64,000 nucleotides of DNA from Novosphingobium sp. SG919 (GTDB taxonomy: Bacteria > Pseudomonadota > Alphaproteobacteria > Sphingomonadales > Sphingomonadaceae), in NCBI RefSeq assembly GCF_012932495.1, contig NZ_JABCNG010000006.1, positions 389,392 to 453,391 of the forward strand. Reading direction: 5' to 3'. The position numbers and the translations under genes are program-made. How positions within the stretch are numbered: position 1 is the stretch's first letter; each line of letters begins with the position of its first letter. The notes under the pieces are model-generated. The model worked only from the letters and a program-made list of their open reading frames with translations. It made no database searches and was not told where the DNA came from. This document shows, in pieces, positions 5,963-15,500 of the stretch.

Positions 5963-8575
5963 TCAGAAGCCGAAGCTGATCGAACCCATGATCGTGCGCG
6001 GCGGGCTGATCTGCGCATAGCTGATCGGCGAGGTCGAGGTGGACTGGCTGTTCAGCGTGCCGCTGAAGCCACCCACATAGGTTTCGTCGAACACGTTGAT
6101 CACGTTCAACTGCAGGAACGTGCGGTTGTTGAAGATCGGGCTGACCTTGTCGAGGCTCAGCTTCGCATCCAGGTCAACCTGGGTATAGGCCGGGGCCTTG
6201 GCGGGGAAGATTTCCTGGCGCGGCGTGGTGCCACCCACGTTGACATAGAACGGCAGGTTCTGGTCGTTCACGTAACGCGGACCGGTGCGCTTGGCCTGCA
6301 CGCCCAGCGAGACCGGACCAACCGATCCATCGACGCGGCCACCGAAGGTATAGACCGGCGCGCCCGATTCGCGCTTGCCGGCGGTCTGGTAGTAAGCGGT
6401 GCCGGTCGCCGCGGTGCAGCCGTACATGTTGAGGAGCACGTTCTGCGACGAGCAGTCGCCCGCTTCCACGTTGTCGCGGATCTTGGAGTGCAGGTACGAA
6501 CCATAGAGGTAGATCGCCAGGTCGCGCACCGGCGAGTACGAGATCGAGCCGTCGATGCCGTACTTGTCCACGCGGCCAAGGTTCCGATAGATCGTGGTGT
6601 TCAGGTCACGATCGAACGAGGAAGCCAGGCGGTTCTGGTAAATCGTGTACCAGGCCGAAACCTGGGCCATGACCTTGCCCGAACGATAGCGCACGCCCAG
6701 ATCGAAGTTGTCGGTCGTTTCCGGGTTGGGCTTGGCGGCGTCATTGCCCATCGGGAAGTAGAACGAGTTGTAGAGGTTGTCGGTGCCCGGCACCTGCAGC
6801 CCCTTCGAATAGTTGGCAAAGATGCCGACATTCGAATTCACCGCAAAGGTCGCGCCCACGCTCGGCAGGGCCTTGCTGTAGGTGAAGATGCGCTGCTGCG
6901 GCGCGGCATAGCCGCTGGTGGGCAGCCCGGTCGTGGTGCTGACCACATAGGGGTTGGCCGCCGCAAAGGCTGCATTGGCCGCATCGCTGCCGAAGCAGGC
7001 ATAGCCACCGGTACGGCTGGTAAAGCAATACTGGTTGAGGTTGCGCTTGAAGAACGGCACGCGCACGCCGGCATTGACGGTGAGGCCACCGAACTTGCCG
7101 CGGTATTCACCCGAAACCTGGTGCAGGATGGCGTAGGACAGGCGGTTGCGGCGCTGCATCACGTTTCCGTTCACATCGGTGATCGGGTCGCTGACAGGGA
7201 AGTAGGTCCCGGCCGTGCCGTTGCTGTTGTACGTGCCGAATTCCGCGGTCTGGCGATGACGGCCGCGGTCGTACGAATAGGCCAGGCGGATCGTGTTGTC
7301 GGGGTTGATGTCATAGCGCAGCGAGGCGATCAGGCCGAGGCGGATGGTCTTGGTCTGGCTCGGTGCAATCAGGCGAACGGTGTCCAGCTTGTCGCCGTCG
7401 CCGTTGAGATCCTTGCCGAAATAGTAGTTGGTGCCGTCATAGCCGGTCAGACCGCTCACACCGTTGATGGTGGTGGTCTTTTCGCTGGCCACATAACCCA
7501 GCGTACCGCCATTGGCGCTGGTCCACTGGATCGACGGATCGACCGTCAGCACCAGGCCATCGGCCAGGGTGAAGCGCGAGGAAATGCGGATGTTCGCGGT
7601 GTCGGACGGGTTGATGCGATAGTCGTAGTCCGAACCGCAGGCGCTGGCCGCGTCAGCCGCACCGGCTACCGGCGCCGCGATCGTGCAGCGGGCGGTCTGG
7701 TAAAAGCGATCGTCGCCCGAAACCGGATAACGGTTGCCCGAACCGGTGCCGACCACGCGGGTGCCGGTGTTTTCGATCCACATCGGGACCGAGCCGAACG
7801 CGTTGTTGCGGTTGCGGTTGTAGTGGCCGGCGATCGAGATGAAGTCGCCATTGCTGCCCAGCGGCTGGTACAGCTTGGCGTTGTACTGCTGCTTCTGGAT
7901 CTTGCCGATGCCGCCATAGATCGTGTCGTTGCGCGAATTCGACGCGGTGGCATAGGCGCGCAGACCGCCTGCGGTGAGGTTGCCGGTGTCGATTTCGCCG
8001 AAAATGCGCATGTAGCCGTATTCACCGGCCGAACCGATCATGCGCGCGTGGAAATCCTCGGTGGGATTGCGCGAACGATAGTTGACCGTCGAACCCGAAG
8101 CGGCCGCCGTGGGCGAGTCGACGTCGGTGGTGCCCAGGTTGACGTTGACCTGGTCGATGACTTCGGGATCGAGCTGCTGGTTCGAATAGATCGAATAGCC
8201 CCCGGTGTCGTTCAGCGGGATACCGTCGAACGTCTGCGAGATGCGGGTGTTGTCAAAGCCACGGATATACAGCACGCCGCCCGACGAACCGAACGGGTCG
8301 TTGTTCTGGAAGCTCACACCCGGGACCAGGTTGATGATGTCGTTGATCGACTGGCCCGGCGCCTGGTGCGCAATGATGGTCTGGTCAAGAACCTGCTTGG
8401 CCTTGGGCGTATCGGGCAATTGAACGCCGTTCACCGACTTGGTGGTGCGGCCGCTGACCACGATGGTCTGCTGTTCGAAATCGACCGAGCCGGTGGATTG
8501 GGCCAGGGCGGGCGTGCTGGCCAGAGCCATGCCCAGCGCCAGCAGCGAGCCGGCGGTAAGGTGCGAGCGATGCAT
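5963..8575 (-). CDS. TonB-dependent outer-membrane receptor
   Basis: An 870-residue precursor with a clear signal peptide (MHRSHLTAGSLLALGMALAS, cleavage after ALA near residue 25). The plug domain starts around residue 35 (TIVVSGRTTK), with LVPGVSFQNNDPFG, YIRGFDN and DGIPLND, followed by a ~700-residue 22-strand barrel ending in SISFGF with a C-terminal Phe, as in outer-membrane barrels. It takes up a scarce ligand (siderophore, cobalamin, carbohydrate or similar) with TonB energy. The start is set by GGGGA five bases before the ATG. It is monocistronic, with its own long structured leader and a strong terminator. No adjacent transporter or regulator reveals the ligand. Confidence 0.9.
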   Translation of the reverse strand: MHRSHLTAGSLLALGMALASTPALAQSTGSVDFEQQTIVVSGRTTKSVNGVQLPDTPKAKQVLDQTIIAHQAPGQSINDIINLVPGVSFQNNDPFGSSGGVLYIRGFDNTRISQTFDGIPLNDTGGYSIYSNQQLDPEVIDQVNVNLGTTDVDSPTAAASGSTVNYRSRNPTEDFHARMIGSAGEYGYMRIFGEIDTGNLTAGGLRAYATASNSRNDTIYGGIGKIQKQQYNAKLYQPLGSNGDFISIAGHYNRNRNNAFGSVPMWIENTGTRVVGTGSGNRYPVSGDDRFYQTARCTIAAPVAGAADAASACGSDYDYRINPSDTANIRISSRFTLADGLVLTVDPSIQWTSANGGTLGYVASEKTTTINGVSGLTGYDGTNYYFGKDLNGDGDKLDTVRLIAPSQTKTIRLGLIASLRYDINPDNTIRLAYSYDRGRHRQTAEFGTYNSNGTAGTYFPVSDPITDVNGNVMQRRNRLSYAILHQVSGEYRGKFGGLTVNAGVRVPFFKRNLNQYCFTSRTGGYACFGSDAANAAFAAANPYVVSTTTGLPTSGYAAPQQRIFTYSKALPSVGATFAVNSNVGIFANYSKGLQVPGTDNLYNSFYFPMGNDAAKPNPETTDNFDLGVRYRSGKVMAQVSAWYTIYQNRLASSFDRDLNTTIYRNLGRVDKYGIDGSISYSPVRDLAIYLYGSYLHSKIRDNVEAGDCSSQNVLLNMYGCTAATGTAYYQTAGKRESGAPVYTFGGRVDGSVGPVSLGVQAKRTGPRYVNDQNLPFYVNVGGTTPRQEIFPAKAPAYTQVDLDAKLSLDKVSPIFNNRTFLQLNVINVFDETYVGGFSGTLNSQSTSTSPISYAQISPPRTIMGSISFGF

Positions 8576-8580
8576 TGGTG

Positions 8581-8735
8581 TCCCCGTTGCGTGTCAGGTC
8601 GCCGCACTGCGGCGACACGAGATGATCCGTCCCCCGCTGCCGCCAGGCGACCCGACGCTGGCAGGGGGCCGGCACAAGGCTTCCGCGCACCGGCAGCCTT
8701 CCCTGACCGGTTTCGTGTGACACGAAAATGACAAA
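8581..8735 (-). promoter_or_regulatory. Highly structured 5' leader of the TonB receptor mRNA
   Basis: Four consecutive stem-loops lie between the AT-rich promoter area and the ribosome binding site: TTTCGTGT/ACACGAAA (8711-8727), GCCGG/CCGGC (8668-8694), a long CCCC-CTGCC/GGCAG-GGGG stem (8631-8668) and a perfect 8-bp stem GTCGCCGC/GCGGCGAC (8598-8616) ending just before the GGGGA ribosome binding site (8581-8585). The layout suggests a cis-regulatory RNA. Elements such as CAGGGAA, CCGGTG and AGTGCGGCGACCTGAC recall parts of the cobalamin riboswitch, but its conserved core was not found. Confidence 0.45.
8711..8727. promoter_or_regulatory. 17-bp palindrome upstream of TonB receptor
   Basis: TTTCGTGT G ACACGAAA is a perfect inverted repeat with a one-base centre. 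It can act as a DNA operator or as the first hairpin of the receptor leader. It lies 136 bp before the start codon. Confidence 0.45.
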
Positions 8736-8785
8736 ATTTCTGCATTTCTTACTTGATGTTGAACGCCACGACCAAATGCTTCTGA

Positions 8786-8803
8786 CAAGCGATGAATCGC
8801 TTG
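8786..8803. promoter_or_regulatory. 18-bp palindrome in TonB receptor promoter region
   Basis: CAAGCGAT GA ATCGCTTG is a perfect 8-bp inverted repeat with a two-base centre, in an AT-richer stretch 211 bp upstream of the receptor start. Size and symmetry are those of a dimeric regulator site. The rest of the 8736-8998 interval holds no credible gene. Confidence 0.45.
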
Positions 8804-8998
8804 CCGATCATTTCAGATGAAAGCATCCCTGCGTAATGATCGTGCGGCCTGTGGCGCCTTCGCAACAACAGCAAAGATTTTGCGCGCTTGCGAAACGTGC
8901 GCCCGGATTTGCGGTTGTTTGCAATGTTTTGCAACACAACAGGTGCAATCGTGGCGGTTGGCTGCGAAGGGCGGTCCGTCAAGGCGCCGCGCGCCGGC

Positions 8999-9844
8999 TC
9001 AGCCCGCTGGCGGAGCTGCCGATTCGTCCTGCGTCACCAGCAGCCAGCGCTCGGCAGCTTCAAGGCCGATGGCGGTCAATCGCCCGGAAGCATAAGCGCC
9101 GGTATCGATGCCCACCCGCCAGGGCGATAGTTCCGGCTCGTCTACGATGGTGTGGCCGTGGACGACGGCAAAATCGCGTGCCGTTCGATCCGCAATGAAT
9201 TCGCCGCGAATCCATCGCATGTCGCTGGGCACCTGCTCATCGAGCGGCACGCCGGGGCGGATGCCGGCATGCACGAAGACATAGTCGCCGATGCGAATCT
9301 GGTCTTCCAGGCCGCGCAGGAATGCCAGATCCGCAGCGGGCACGAATTGCGGCATTGCAGCGCGCAATTCGTCCAGCGTCATCCGGGCATAATCGTCCGG
9401 GTCGATGGGATAGCTCAACAGCGTCTCGCGGCCGCCGTGGCGCAGGAAATGGCGCAGGGTTTCTTCGCGCTCGAATGCGCCCAGAAACATTTCTTCGTGA
9501 TTGCCCGCCAGAATGCGCACGTTCCGGCGCTCTGCCCAGGCGCGCGCCGTGGCGATCACGCCAGCACTGTCAGGGCCGCGATCGATAAGATCGCCCAGCA
9601 GGATCACAGTGGTTGCGATCGGGGTTTGCAGCGCGGCTTGCGCATTGCGGGTGGCGTCGTCTGCCTCGATCAGCGCAATCATCTGCTCGAACAGATCAAG
9701 CCGGCCGTGGATATCGCCCACCGCATAGATGCGCTGACCCGGCGGAACCAGGGTTGGTGGGGCCGGCGGTTCTGCCCGCGGACCCGAAATTAGCGACTTG
9801 AGCAACTTGAGCATGCACCGGCCGTGACGAACTTCGCGGGACAT
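8999..9844 (-). CDS. PPP-type metallophosphoesterase / serine-threonine protein phosphatase
   Basis: A 281-residue calcineurin-like phosphoesterase. The metal-binding motifs appear in order: YAVGDIHGRLD (GDxHG), LLGDLIDRGPDS (GDxxDRG), ILAGNHEEMF (GNHE), then VFVHAGIRP and VVHGHT, which supply the last His ligands. This is the complete PPP-family signature for a two-metal enzyme that removes phosphate from protein Ser/Thr or from small molecules such as diadenosine tetraphosphate. I chose the ATG at 9844 because GAGGG lies six bases before it; a later ATG at 9814 lacks a ribosome binding site. There is no signal peptide, so it is cytoplasmic. Substrate unknown. Confidence 0.82.
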   Translation of the reverse strand: MSREVRHGRCMLKLLKSLISGPRAEPPAPPTLVPPGQRIYAVGDIHGRLDLFEQMIALIEADDATRNAQAALQTPIATTVILLGDLIDRGPDSAGVIATARAWAERRNVRILAGNHEEMFLGAFEREETLRHFLRHGGRETLLSYPIDPDDYARMTLDELRAAMPQFVPAADLAFLRGLEDQIRIGDYVFVHAGIRPGVPLDEQVPSDMRWIRGEFIADRTARDFAVVHGHTIVDEPELSPWRVGIDTGAYASGRLTAIGLEAAERWLLVTQDESAAPPAG

Positions 9845-10066
9845 ATATGGCCCTCGCGCGGGCAGAGACAAGCGTCAGAAACACTATGATGCACAAAAGA
9901 CACATTCCAGAACGAGAATGCCACGGCCCACGGATTGGTCTTGTGCAACGCAGCAGGCCCCGGCATCCAGACAAGCGCAAGTCGTCAACCAGCCCGCGCA
10001 AGAAAGAGGCCGGGGCGATTTGTGCAGGCGGGGCGACGCGTCAAAGACAAAACAAAGAGGTATTTC

Positions 10067-10861
10067 ATGCGTACGTCCATCAAGTCGCGCGTGGCCAAGG
10101 CTGCCACGGCGCTCAGCCTTGTCGTCGCTGCTGGCTATGCTGTGCCCGCGATGGCCGACGAGACCGCGCCCCCAAGCGATTTCAAGGTGACCGGTTCGGC
10201 AGGCGTAATCAGCCAGTACCGGTTCCGCGGCATTTCTCAGTCGAACAACCTGCCCGCCGTCCAGGGCGCGCTCACTCTTTCGCACAGCTCGGGCTTCTAT
10301 GTCTCGACCTGGGGTTCGAGCGCCTCGGCCAGCCCGGCCGTGAACATTGGCGGCACCGAAATCGACGTCTACGGCGGTTTTACCCACGCCATCGCCACCA
10401 CCGGCGTGACGTTCGACGTGGGTCTCTACGGCTACCTCTATCCGGGCGCGCCGGGCCTCAACTATTATGAAGTCTATGGCTCGCTGTCCAAGGCGGTCGG
10501 TCCGGTCAACGCCAAGGCCGGCATCAACTTCGCGCCCAAGCAGAAGAACCTGGACGTCTACACCACCCACACCAACGCCTATATCTATGGCGAACTGTCG
10601 GGTGCCATTCCCAACACGCCGTTCACGATCCACACCCACCTGGGCCACACCGGCGGCGCGTTCGACTATACCAAGCAGTATCTCGACTACACCGCCGGCG
10701 TCAGCACCACGTGGAAGAACCTGACGCTGGATTTCTCGGTGGTCGGCACCAACGTCAGCCGCAACGATTCGGCCGCCAATCCCTTTGCTGGCGTCGAACC
10801 ATTCCAGATGTACCGCGCCGCCAAGACGGTAGGCGTGGTCTCGCTGATGGCTACGTTCTGA
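10067..10861 (+). CDS. TorF-family putative porin
   Basis: A 264-residue precursor with a typical signal peptide (MRTSIKSRVAKAATALSLVV, cleaved after AMA near residue 28). The mature protein starts DETAPPSDFKVTGSAGVIS and contains QYRFRGISQS, a motif of the TIGR02001/TorF proteobacterial outer-membrane family, then regularly alternating aromatic beta strands and a C-terminal Phe (LMATF). AAAGAGG six bases before the ATG fixes the start. It is monocistronic with a strong terminator. Such proteins are thought to be small outer-membrane beta barrels; the substrate is unknown. Confidence 0.85.
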   Translation: MRTSIKSRVAKAATALSLVVAAGYAVPAMADETAPPSDFKVTGSAGVISQYRFRGISQSNNLPAVQGALTLSHSSGFYVSTWGSSASASPAVNIGGTEIDVYGGFTHAIATTGVTFDVGLYGYLYPGAPGLNYYEVYGSLSKAVGPVNAKAGINFAPKQKNLDVYTTHTNAYIYGELSGAIPNTPFTIHTHLGHTGGAFDYTKQYLDYTAGVSTTWKNLTLDFSVVGTNVSRNDSAANPFAGVEPFQMYRAAKTVGVVSLMATF

Positions 10862-10895
10862 TCGCCTAACGACGTTCGCCCAAGGGCAACAGGGG

Positions 10896-10928
10896 AAAGC
10901 CCGCACCGGTTCTCCGGTGCGGGCTTTT
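10896..10928 (+). terminator. Rho-independent terminator of the TorF porin gene
   Basis: AAAGCCCGCACCGG / CCGGTGCGGGCTTT: a 14-bp stem with TTCT loop followed by a T, 34 bp after the stop codon. The A-run on the other side means it could also work on the minus strand. Confidence 0.9.
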
Positions 10929-10978
10929 GCCATTCAGGGCAGCGCCGCTTTGCGGAGCGGCGCTGCCCAGTGGGCCGA

Positions 10979-12550
10979 TCAGTGACCGGATGCCACGGGT
11001 GCCGGGCCGGCCGGGCCGGTGGGCAACTGGCGCACGCCGCCACCCAGCGCGGTGAACAGGCCCACCGTGTCGGCCAGGCGCGCCGCCCGCGCCGCCACGA
11101 ACTGCGCACGCGCGGTTTGCGCCGTGGCGCTGGCGTTGAGCACCTGCAACGTGCCCACCGCGCCCAGTTCCAGCTGGCGCTTGACCATGATCAGGCTGCT
11201 GGCGGCGGCATCGTCCCCGCGCTGCGCCACATCGAGGGCGGCGGTATCGTTGGCCAGGGCCGACAAAGCATTGCTGACATCGGCAAAGGCCTGGAGGGCC
11301 GTGCCCTTGTATCCCGCCTTGGCCGCATCGAGCGCGTCGCGTGCCGCCTGTTCCTGCCGCTTGAGCGTGCCGCCGTGGAAGATCGGCGCCGTGATCCCGC
11401 CCAGCAATTGCCAGAATGGATTGCCATCCACGAACATCCGGCCGAAATCCTCGGCCGTGCCGCCGGCCGTGGCCGACAGGTTGATCTGCGGCAGCCGCGC
11501 GGCCATGGCCACTTTCACATCGGCCGCGGCGCCTTCCAGCGCGGCCGCGGACGCCGCCACATCAGGACGCACCACCAGCAGGTCGGCAGGCAGCACCAGC
11601 GGCACGTCGGCGGGAACGGCCAGTTCGTCCAGCGTCGGCAATGGCGCGGATTTGACGCCCGGTGCGGTTTCCAGTGGCGCGCCCGGCGCCTCGCCCAGCA
11701 AAACAGACAGCGCCGCCAGGTTCGCCGCGTGCTGTTGCTTGAGCGGGGGCAACGCGCCTTCGACCGCGGCCACGGCTGCGGCCTGCGCGGTCACGTCTGC
11801 CCGGCCGGCGGCGCCCACTTTCTCGCGTTGCCGCAACAGCCCAAGCACTTGCTGGTTGCTGTCGATCGCCTCGCGCGTGGCCTCGATCTCGGCCGTCAGC
11901 GCGGCGTGGCGAATCACCTCCAGCACCACGTTGGCGGCCACCATGTTGCGCACGCCATCGGCCTGCGCCTGGGCCTGCGCGGCGGCCGCACGGGCGGAGC
12001 GCAGCCGTGCCGCCCCACCGCCAAACAGATCGGGGGCATAGCTCACGCTCACCTGGGCGGTATGCAGTGAAAAGACCTGCGGGTTGGGATCAGCCAGCGG
12101 GGTGGATAGCGTTGCCGAAAGGCGCTGCCGTTCGCTGGTCAGCCCGGCGTCGACCTGCGGCAGCAAGCCACCGCGCGCCGCCCCAGCCAGGGCCTGCGCC
12201 TGGGCCATGCGGGCGCGGGCCGCGGCAAGATCGGTATTGGCGGCCAGCGCCCGCGCCACGAGTGCGTTGAGCGCCGGGCTGCCAAAGGCTTCCCACCACT
12301 GGGCCGAAACGGCCATGCCGGCATGCACTTGCTGGGCGCCGGCATTGCCCTGTTGCATCGGCTGGTCCAGCACTTTGGCCGGGGCGTAGCCGGTTGGCGT
12401 TGGCGGCAGCGGCACGTCCACGCTGGCCGTCGCAGGCGGCGCCTTGGCACTGGCAAGCGGCACCGCCACGATCTGGGCGGCAGCCAGGGTAGCCAGGGCC
12501 GTCCCCAGCACCGGGCCCAAGCGCGAGCCACGCAGGGTTTGGGCGATCAT
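10979..12550 (-). CDS. RND efflux outer-membrane factor (TolC/NodT-like)
   Basis: A 523-residue TolC-type channel protein, the exit duct of the tripartite pump encoded upstream. It has a signal sequence (~residues 1-35, ending LASA) but no lipobox Cys, unlike most NodT proteins. Two OEP halves are visible: WWEAFGSPALNALVARALAA with long Ala-rich helices (~95-290), and a repeat with LVVRPDVAASAAALEGAAAD (~330-420). GGAGA lies before the ATG, and the first 4 bp overlap the end of the permease gene, so translation is coupled. It is the last gene of the efflux operon (order adaptor-permease-duct). Confidence 0.88.
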   Translation of the reverse strand: MIAQTLRGSRLGPVLGTALATLAAAQIVAVPLASAKAPPATASVDVPLPPTPTGYAPAKVLDQPMQQGNAGAQQVHAGMAVSAQWWEAFGSPALNALVARALAANTDLAAARARMAQAQALAGAARGGLLPQVDAGLTSERQRLSATLSTPLADPNPQVFSLHTAQVSVSYAPDLFGGGAARLRSARAAAAQAQAQADGVRNMVAANVVLEVIRHAALTAEIEATREAIDSNQQVLGLLRQREKVGAAGRADVTAQAAAVAAVEGALPPLKQQHAANLAALSVLLGEAPGAPLETAPGVKSAPLPTLDELAVPADVPLVLPADLLVVRPDVAASAAALEGAAADVKVAMAARLPQINLSATAGGTAEDFGRMFVDGNPFWQLLGGITAPIFHGGTLKRQEQAARDALDAAKAGYKGTALQAFADVSNALSALANDTAALDVAQRGDDAAASSLIMVKRQLELGAVGTLQVLNASATAQTARAQFVAARAARLADTVGLFTALGGGVRQLPTGPAGPAPVASGH

Positions 12551-15500
12551 GCCGGTTCTCCATCTTGAGTCGTTTCGGGCAGGGCATGGTCGGCGCCGAC
12601 GCGCTTGCGCGGCCCGGCCACGCGGCTCGAAAAGCGGTTGATCAGCAGCGGCAGCACCAAGAGGATCAGCACCGGGGCCAGCGTCATGCCGCCCACCACC
12701 ACCAGCGCCAGCGGCTTTTGCACCTGGCTGCCGATGCCGGTGGCAACGGCGGCCGGGGCAAGCCCGATGGCCGCCACCAGGCAGGTCATCAGCACGGGGC
12801 GCAGCGAGTTGGTGGTGGCGTGGCGCAGTGCGGCCAGCCGCTCCATGTCTTCATCCATCGCCTGGTTGAAGCTGGTCACCAGCAGGATGCCGTCCATCAC
12901 CGCAATCCCGAACAGCGCGACAAAGCCGATCGCCGCAGAGATCGAAAAGGCCGTGCCCGTCAGCATCAGGCCCAACACCCCGCCGACCACCGCCATCGGG
13001 ATCACCGAGAAGGCCAGCAGCGTATCGCGCAGCGAGCGGAAGTTGGCATAGAGCAGGCCCAGCATCAGCAACAGGCTGATCGGCACCACGATTTCCAACC
13101 GCGCCACGGCGTTCTTGAGGTTGCTCATCTCGCCCGCCCATTCCAGGCTATAGCCCGGCGGCAGCGGCACGTTCTTGGCAATCCGCGCCTGCGCCTCTTC
13201 CACCGCGCTGCCCAGGTCGCGATCGCGCACCGAGAACTTGATGGGAATGTAGCGCTCCTGGTGCTCGCGATAGATGAAGCTTGCCCCCGTGGTCAGGCGG
13301 ATGTCCGCCAGTTCCGACAGCGGCACCGAAATCGCCGTGCCGTCGGGCGCCGTCGCCCCCACGGTGATCCGCTTGACCGCTTCAAGGCTATCGCGCTGGT
13401 CAGCCTGCAGGCGCACCATGATCGGGAAGTGGCGGTCGGTGTGCGGTTCATAAAGATCGCCCGGCGAGGTACCGCCGATCGCGGCCTGCACCGTCTGGTT
13501 CACGTCGTCCACGCTCAGGCCATAGCGCGCTGCCTTTTCGCGATCGACGTCGATCCGCACGGTCGGCTGGCCCAGCGACTGGAAGATGCCCAGGTCGGTG
13601 ATGCCGCGCACTTGCGCCATCTGGTCGCGAATCTGGCCGGCAATGCGCTCCAGCGTGGCGAGGTCAGGCCCGAACAGCTTGACCGAGTTGGCGCCCTTCA
13701 CGCCCGATGCGGCCTCCTCCACGTTGTCCTCGATGATCTGCGAGAACGAGAAGTCCACCCCCGGATAGCGCGCCTTAAGCTTGGCCGAGAGATCGGCCAC
13801 CAGCTTTTCCTTGTTCATCCCGCTCGGCCATTGGTCGAAGGGCTTCAAGGGCACGAAGTATTCCACGTTGAAGAAGCCGGTGGCATCGGTGCCATCGTCC
13901 GGGCGGCCATGGGCGGAAAGCACCGCGGTCACTTCGGGATACTGCATGATATCGCGCCGGATCGCGCGCGCCACCGGCTCGCCCGCATCGAGCGAGATCG
14001 CCGCGGGCAGCGAAGCGCGGATATACATGTTGCCTTCTTCAAGCTGGGGCAGGAATTCCACCCCCAGCGAACGCACGCCCACGAACGCGCCGATCACCAT
14101 CAGTGCGCCCGCGCCGATCGCCAGCACCTGGTTGCGGAAACAAAAGGCTGCGGCCGGCTCGTAGACCCGACGGATGCGCGAAACCAGCCAGGTTTCGGCC
14201 TCGTCCAGCTTGTCGGGCAGCATCATCGCCGAAAGCACCGGCGCCACGGTGAACGTGGCGACAAGGCCGCCGATGATGGCATAGGCATAAGTCTTGGCCA
14301 TCGGGCCAAAGATGTGCCCTTCCACGCCCGTCAGCGTGAACAGCGGCAGGAAGCTGGTGATGATGATCGCGGCGGCAAAGAAGATGCCCCGGCTCACTTC
14401 GCTGCTGGCGGCCAGCACCGCGCCGATGCGGCTGGCAAAGCTGTAGCGCCCGCCTTCATGGGTTTCCACATGGTGCGATCGCTCGGCCATGTGCCTGAAT
14501 ATGTTTTCCACCATGATCACGGTGGCATCCACCACCAGCCCGAAATCGAGCGCGCCCACGGATAGCAGGTTGGCGCTTTCCCCCTGCACCGTCAGAATCA
14601 GCACGGCAAAGGCCAGGGCAAAGGGAATGGTCGCCGCCACGATCAGGGCGCTGCGCAAGTTGCCCAGGAACGCCCATTGCAAGAGGAAGATCAGCAGCAC
14701 GCCCGCCACCAGATTTTCCATCACGGTATGCGTGGTTACCCCGATCAGGTCGGAGCGGTCGTAGATACGTTCCAGGTGCACGCCCGGGGGCAGCACGCCA
14801 GTGGTGTTGATCTTCTCGATCTCGGCCTTGACCGCCTCGATCGTGGGCATCGACTGCGCCCCACGGCGCATCAGCACGATGCCCTGGACGATGTCATCGT
14901 CCTTGTTGAGCCCGGCGATGCCGTTGCGCGGCATGTTGCCGATCTTCACCGTGGCCACGTCGCGCACCAGCACCGGGGCATTGCCGTCGCGGCCGACCGG
15001 GGTGTCTTCCAGCGCATCGACCGACTGGATCAGGCCGATCCCGCGCACGATCGCGCTCTGCGCGCCAAAGTTGATGGTCTGCCCGCCGACGTTGGCATTG
15101 GCCTTGCCCAGCGCGGCGATCACTTGCGCCACCGTCAGGTGATGGGCCTGAAGCCGGTCGTTATCGACAACCACGTCATAGGTGCGCAGCTTGCCGCCCC
15201 AGCCGGTCACGTCCACCACGCCCGGAATCGCGCGGAAGCGGCGTTGCAGAACCCAGTCCTGCAAGGTCTTGAGGTCTTCGACCGAATAGCCCTTGGGCGC
15301 AGCGATACGATAGCGATAGATTTCGCCCACCGGGCTCGTCGGCGAAATCGTCGGCACAGCGCCGCCCGGCAATTGCGGCAGCTGGGCCAGGCGATTGATC
15401 ACCTGCTGCTGGGCCTGGTCATAATTGAAATCGTAGGTGAACTGGATCTTCACGTCCGAAAGGCCGAACAGCGAGATCGCGCGGATTGCCGTCATGTGCG

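Noticed and set aside
5897..8731. A 944-codon open frame on the plus strand opposite the TonB receptor gene
   Set aside because: Composition (Arg/Ala/Val/Gly/His-rich, no domain) and exact mirroring of a well-supported gene show it is an antisense by-product of GC-rich codon use.
8581..8735. Definite cobalamin riboswitch
   Set aside because: Only fragments match; the conserved CCCGCAACTGT core is not found, so I keep it as a structured leader of unknown type.
8749..8982. A 77-codon minus-strand frame upstream of the TonB receptor
   Set aside because: It covers the AT-rich promoter and a perfect palindrome, has a Lys/Arg-rich random-looking composition and no ribosome binding site.
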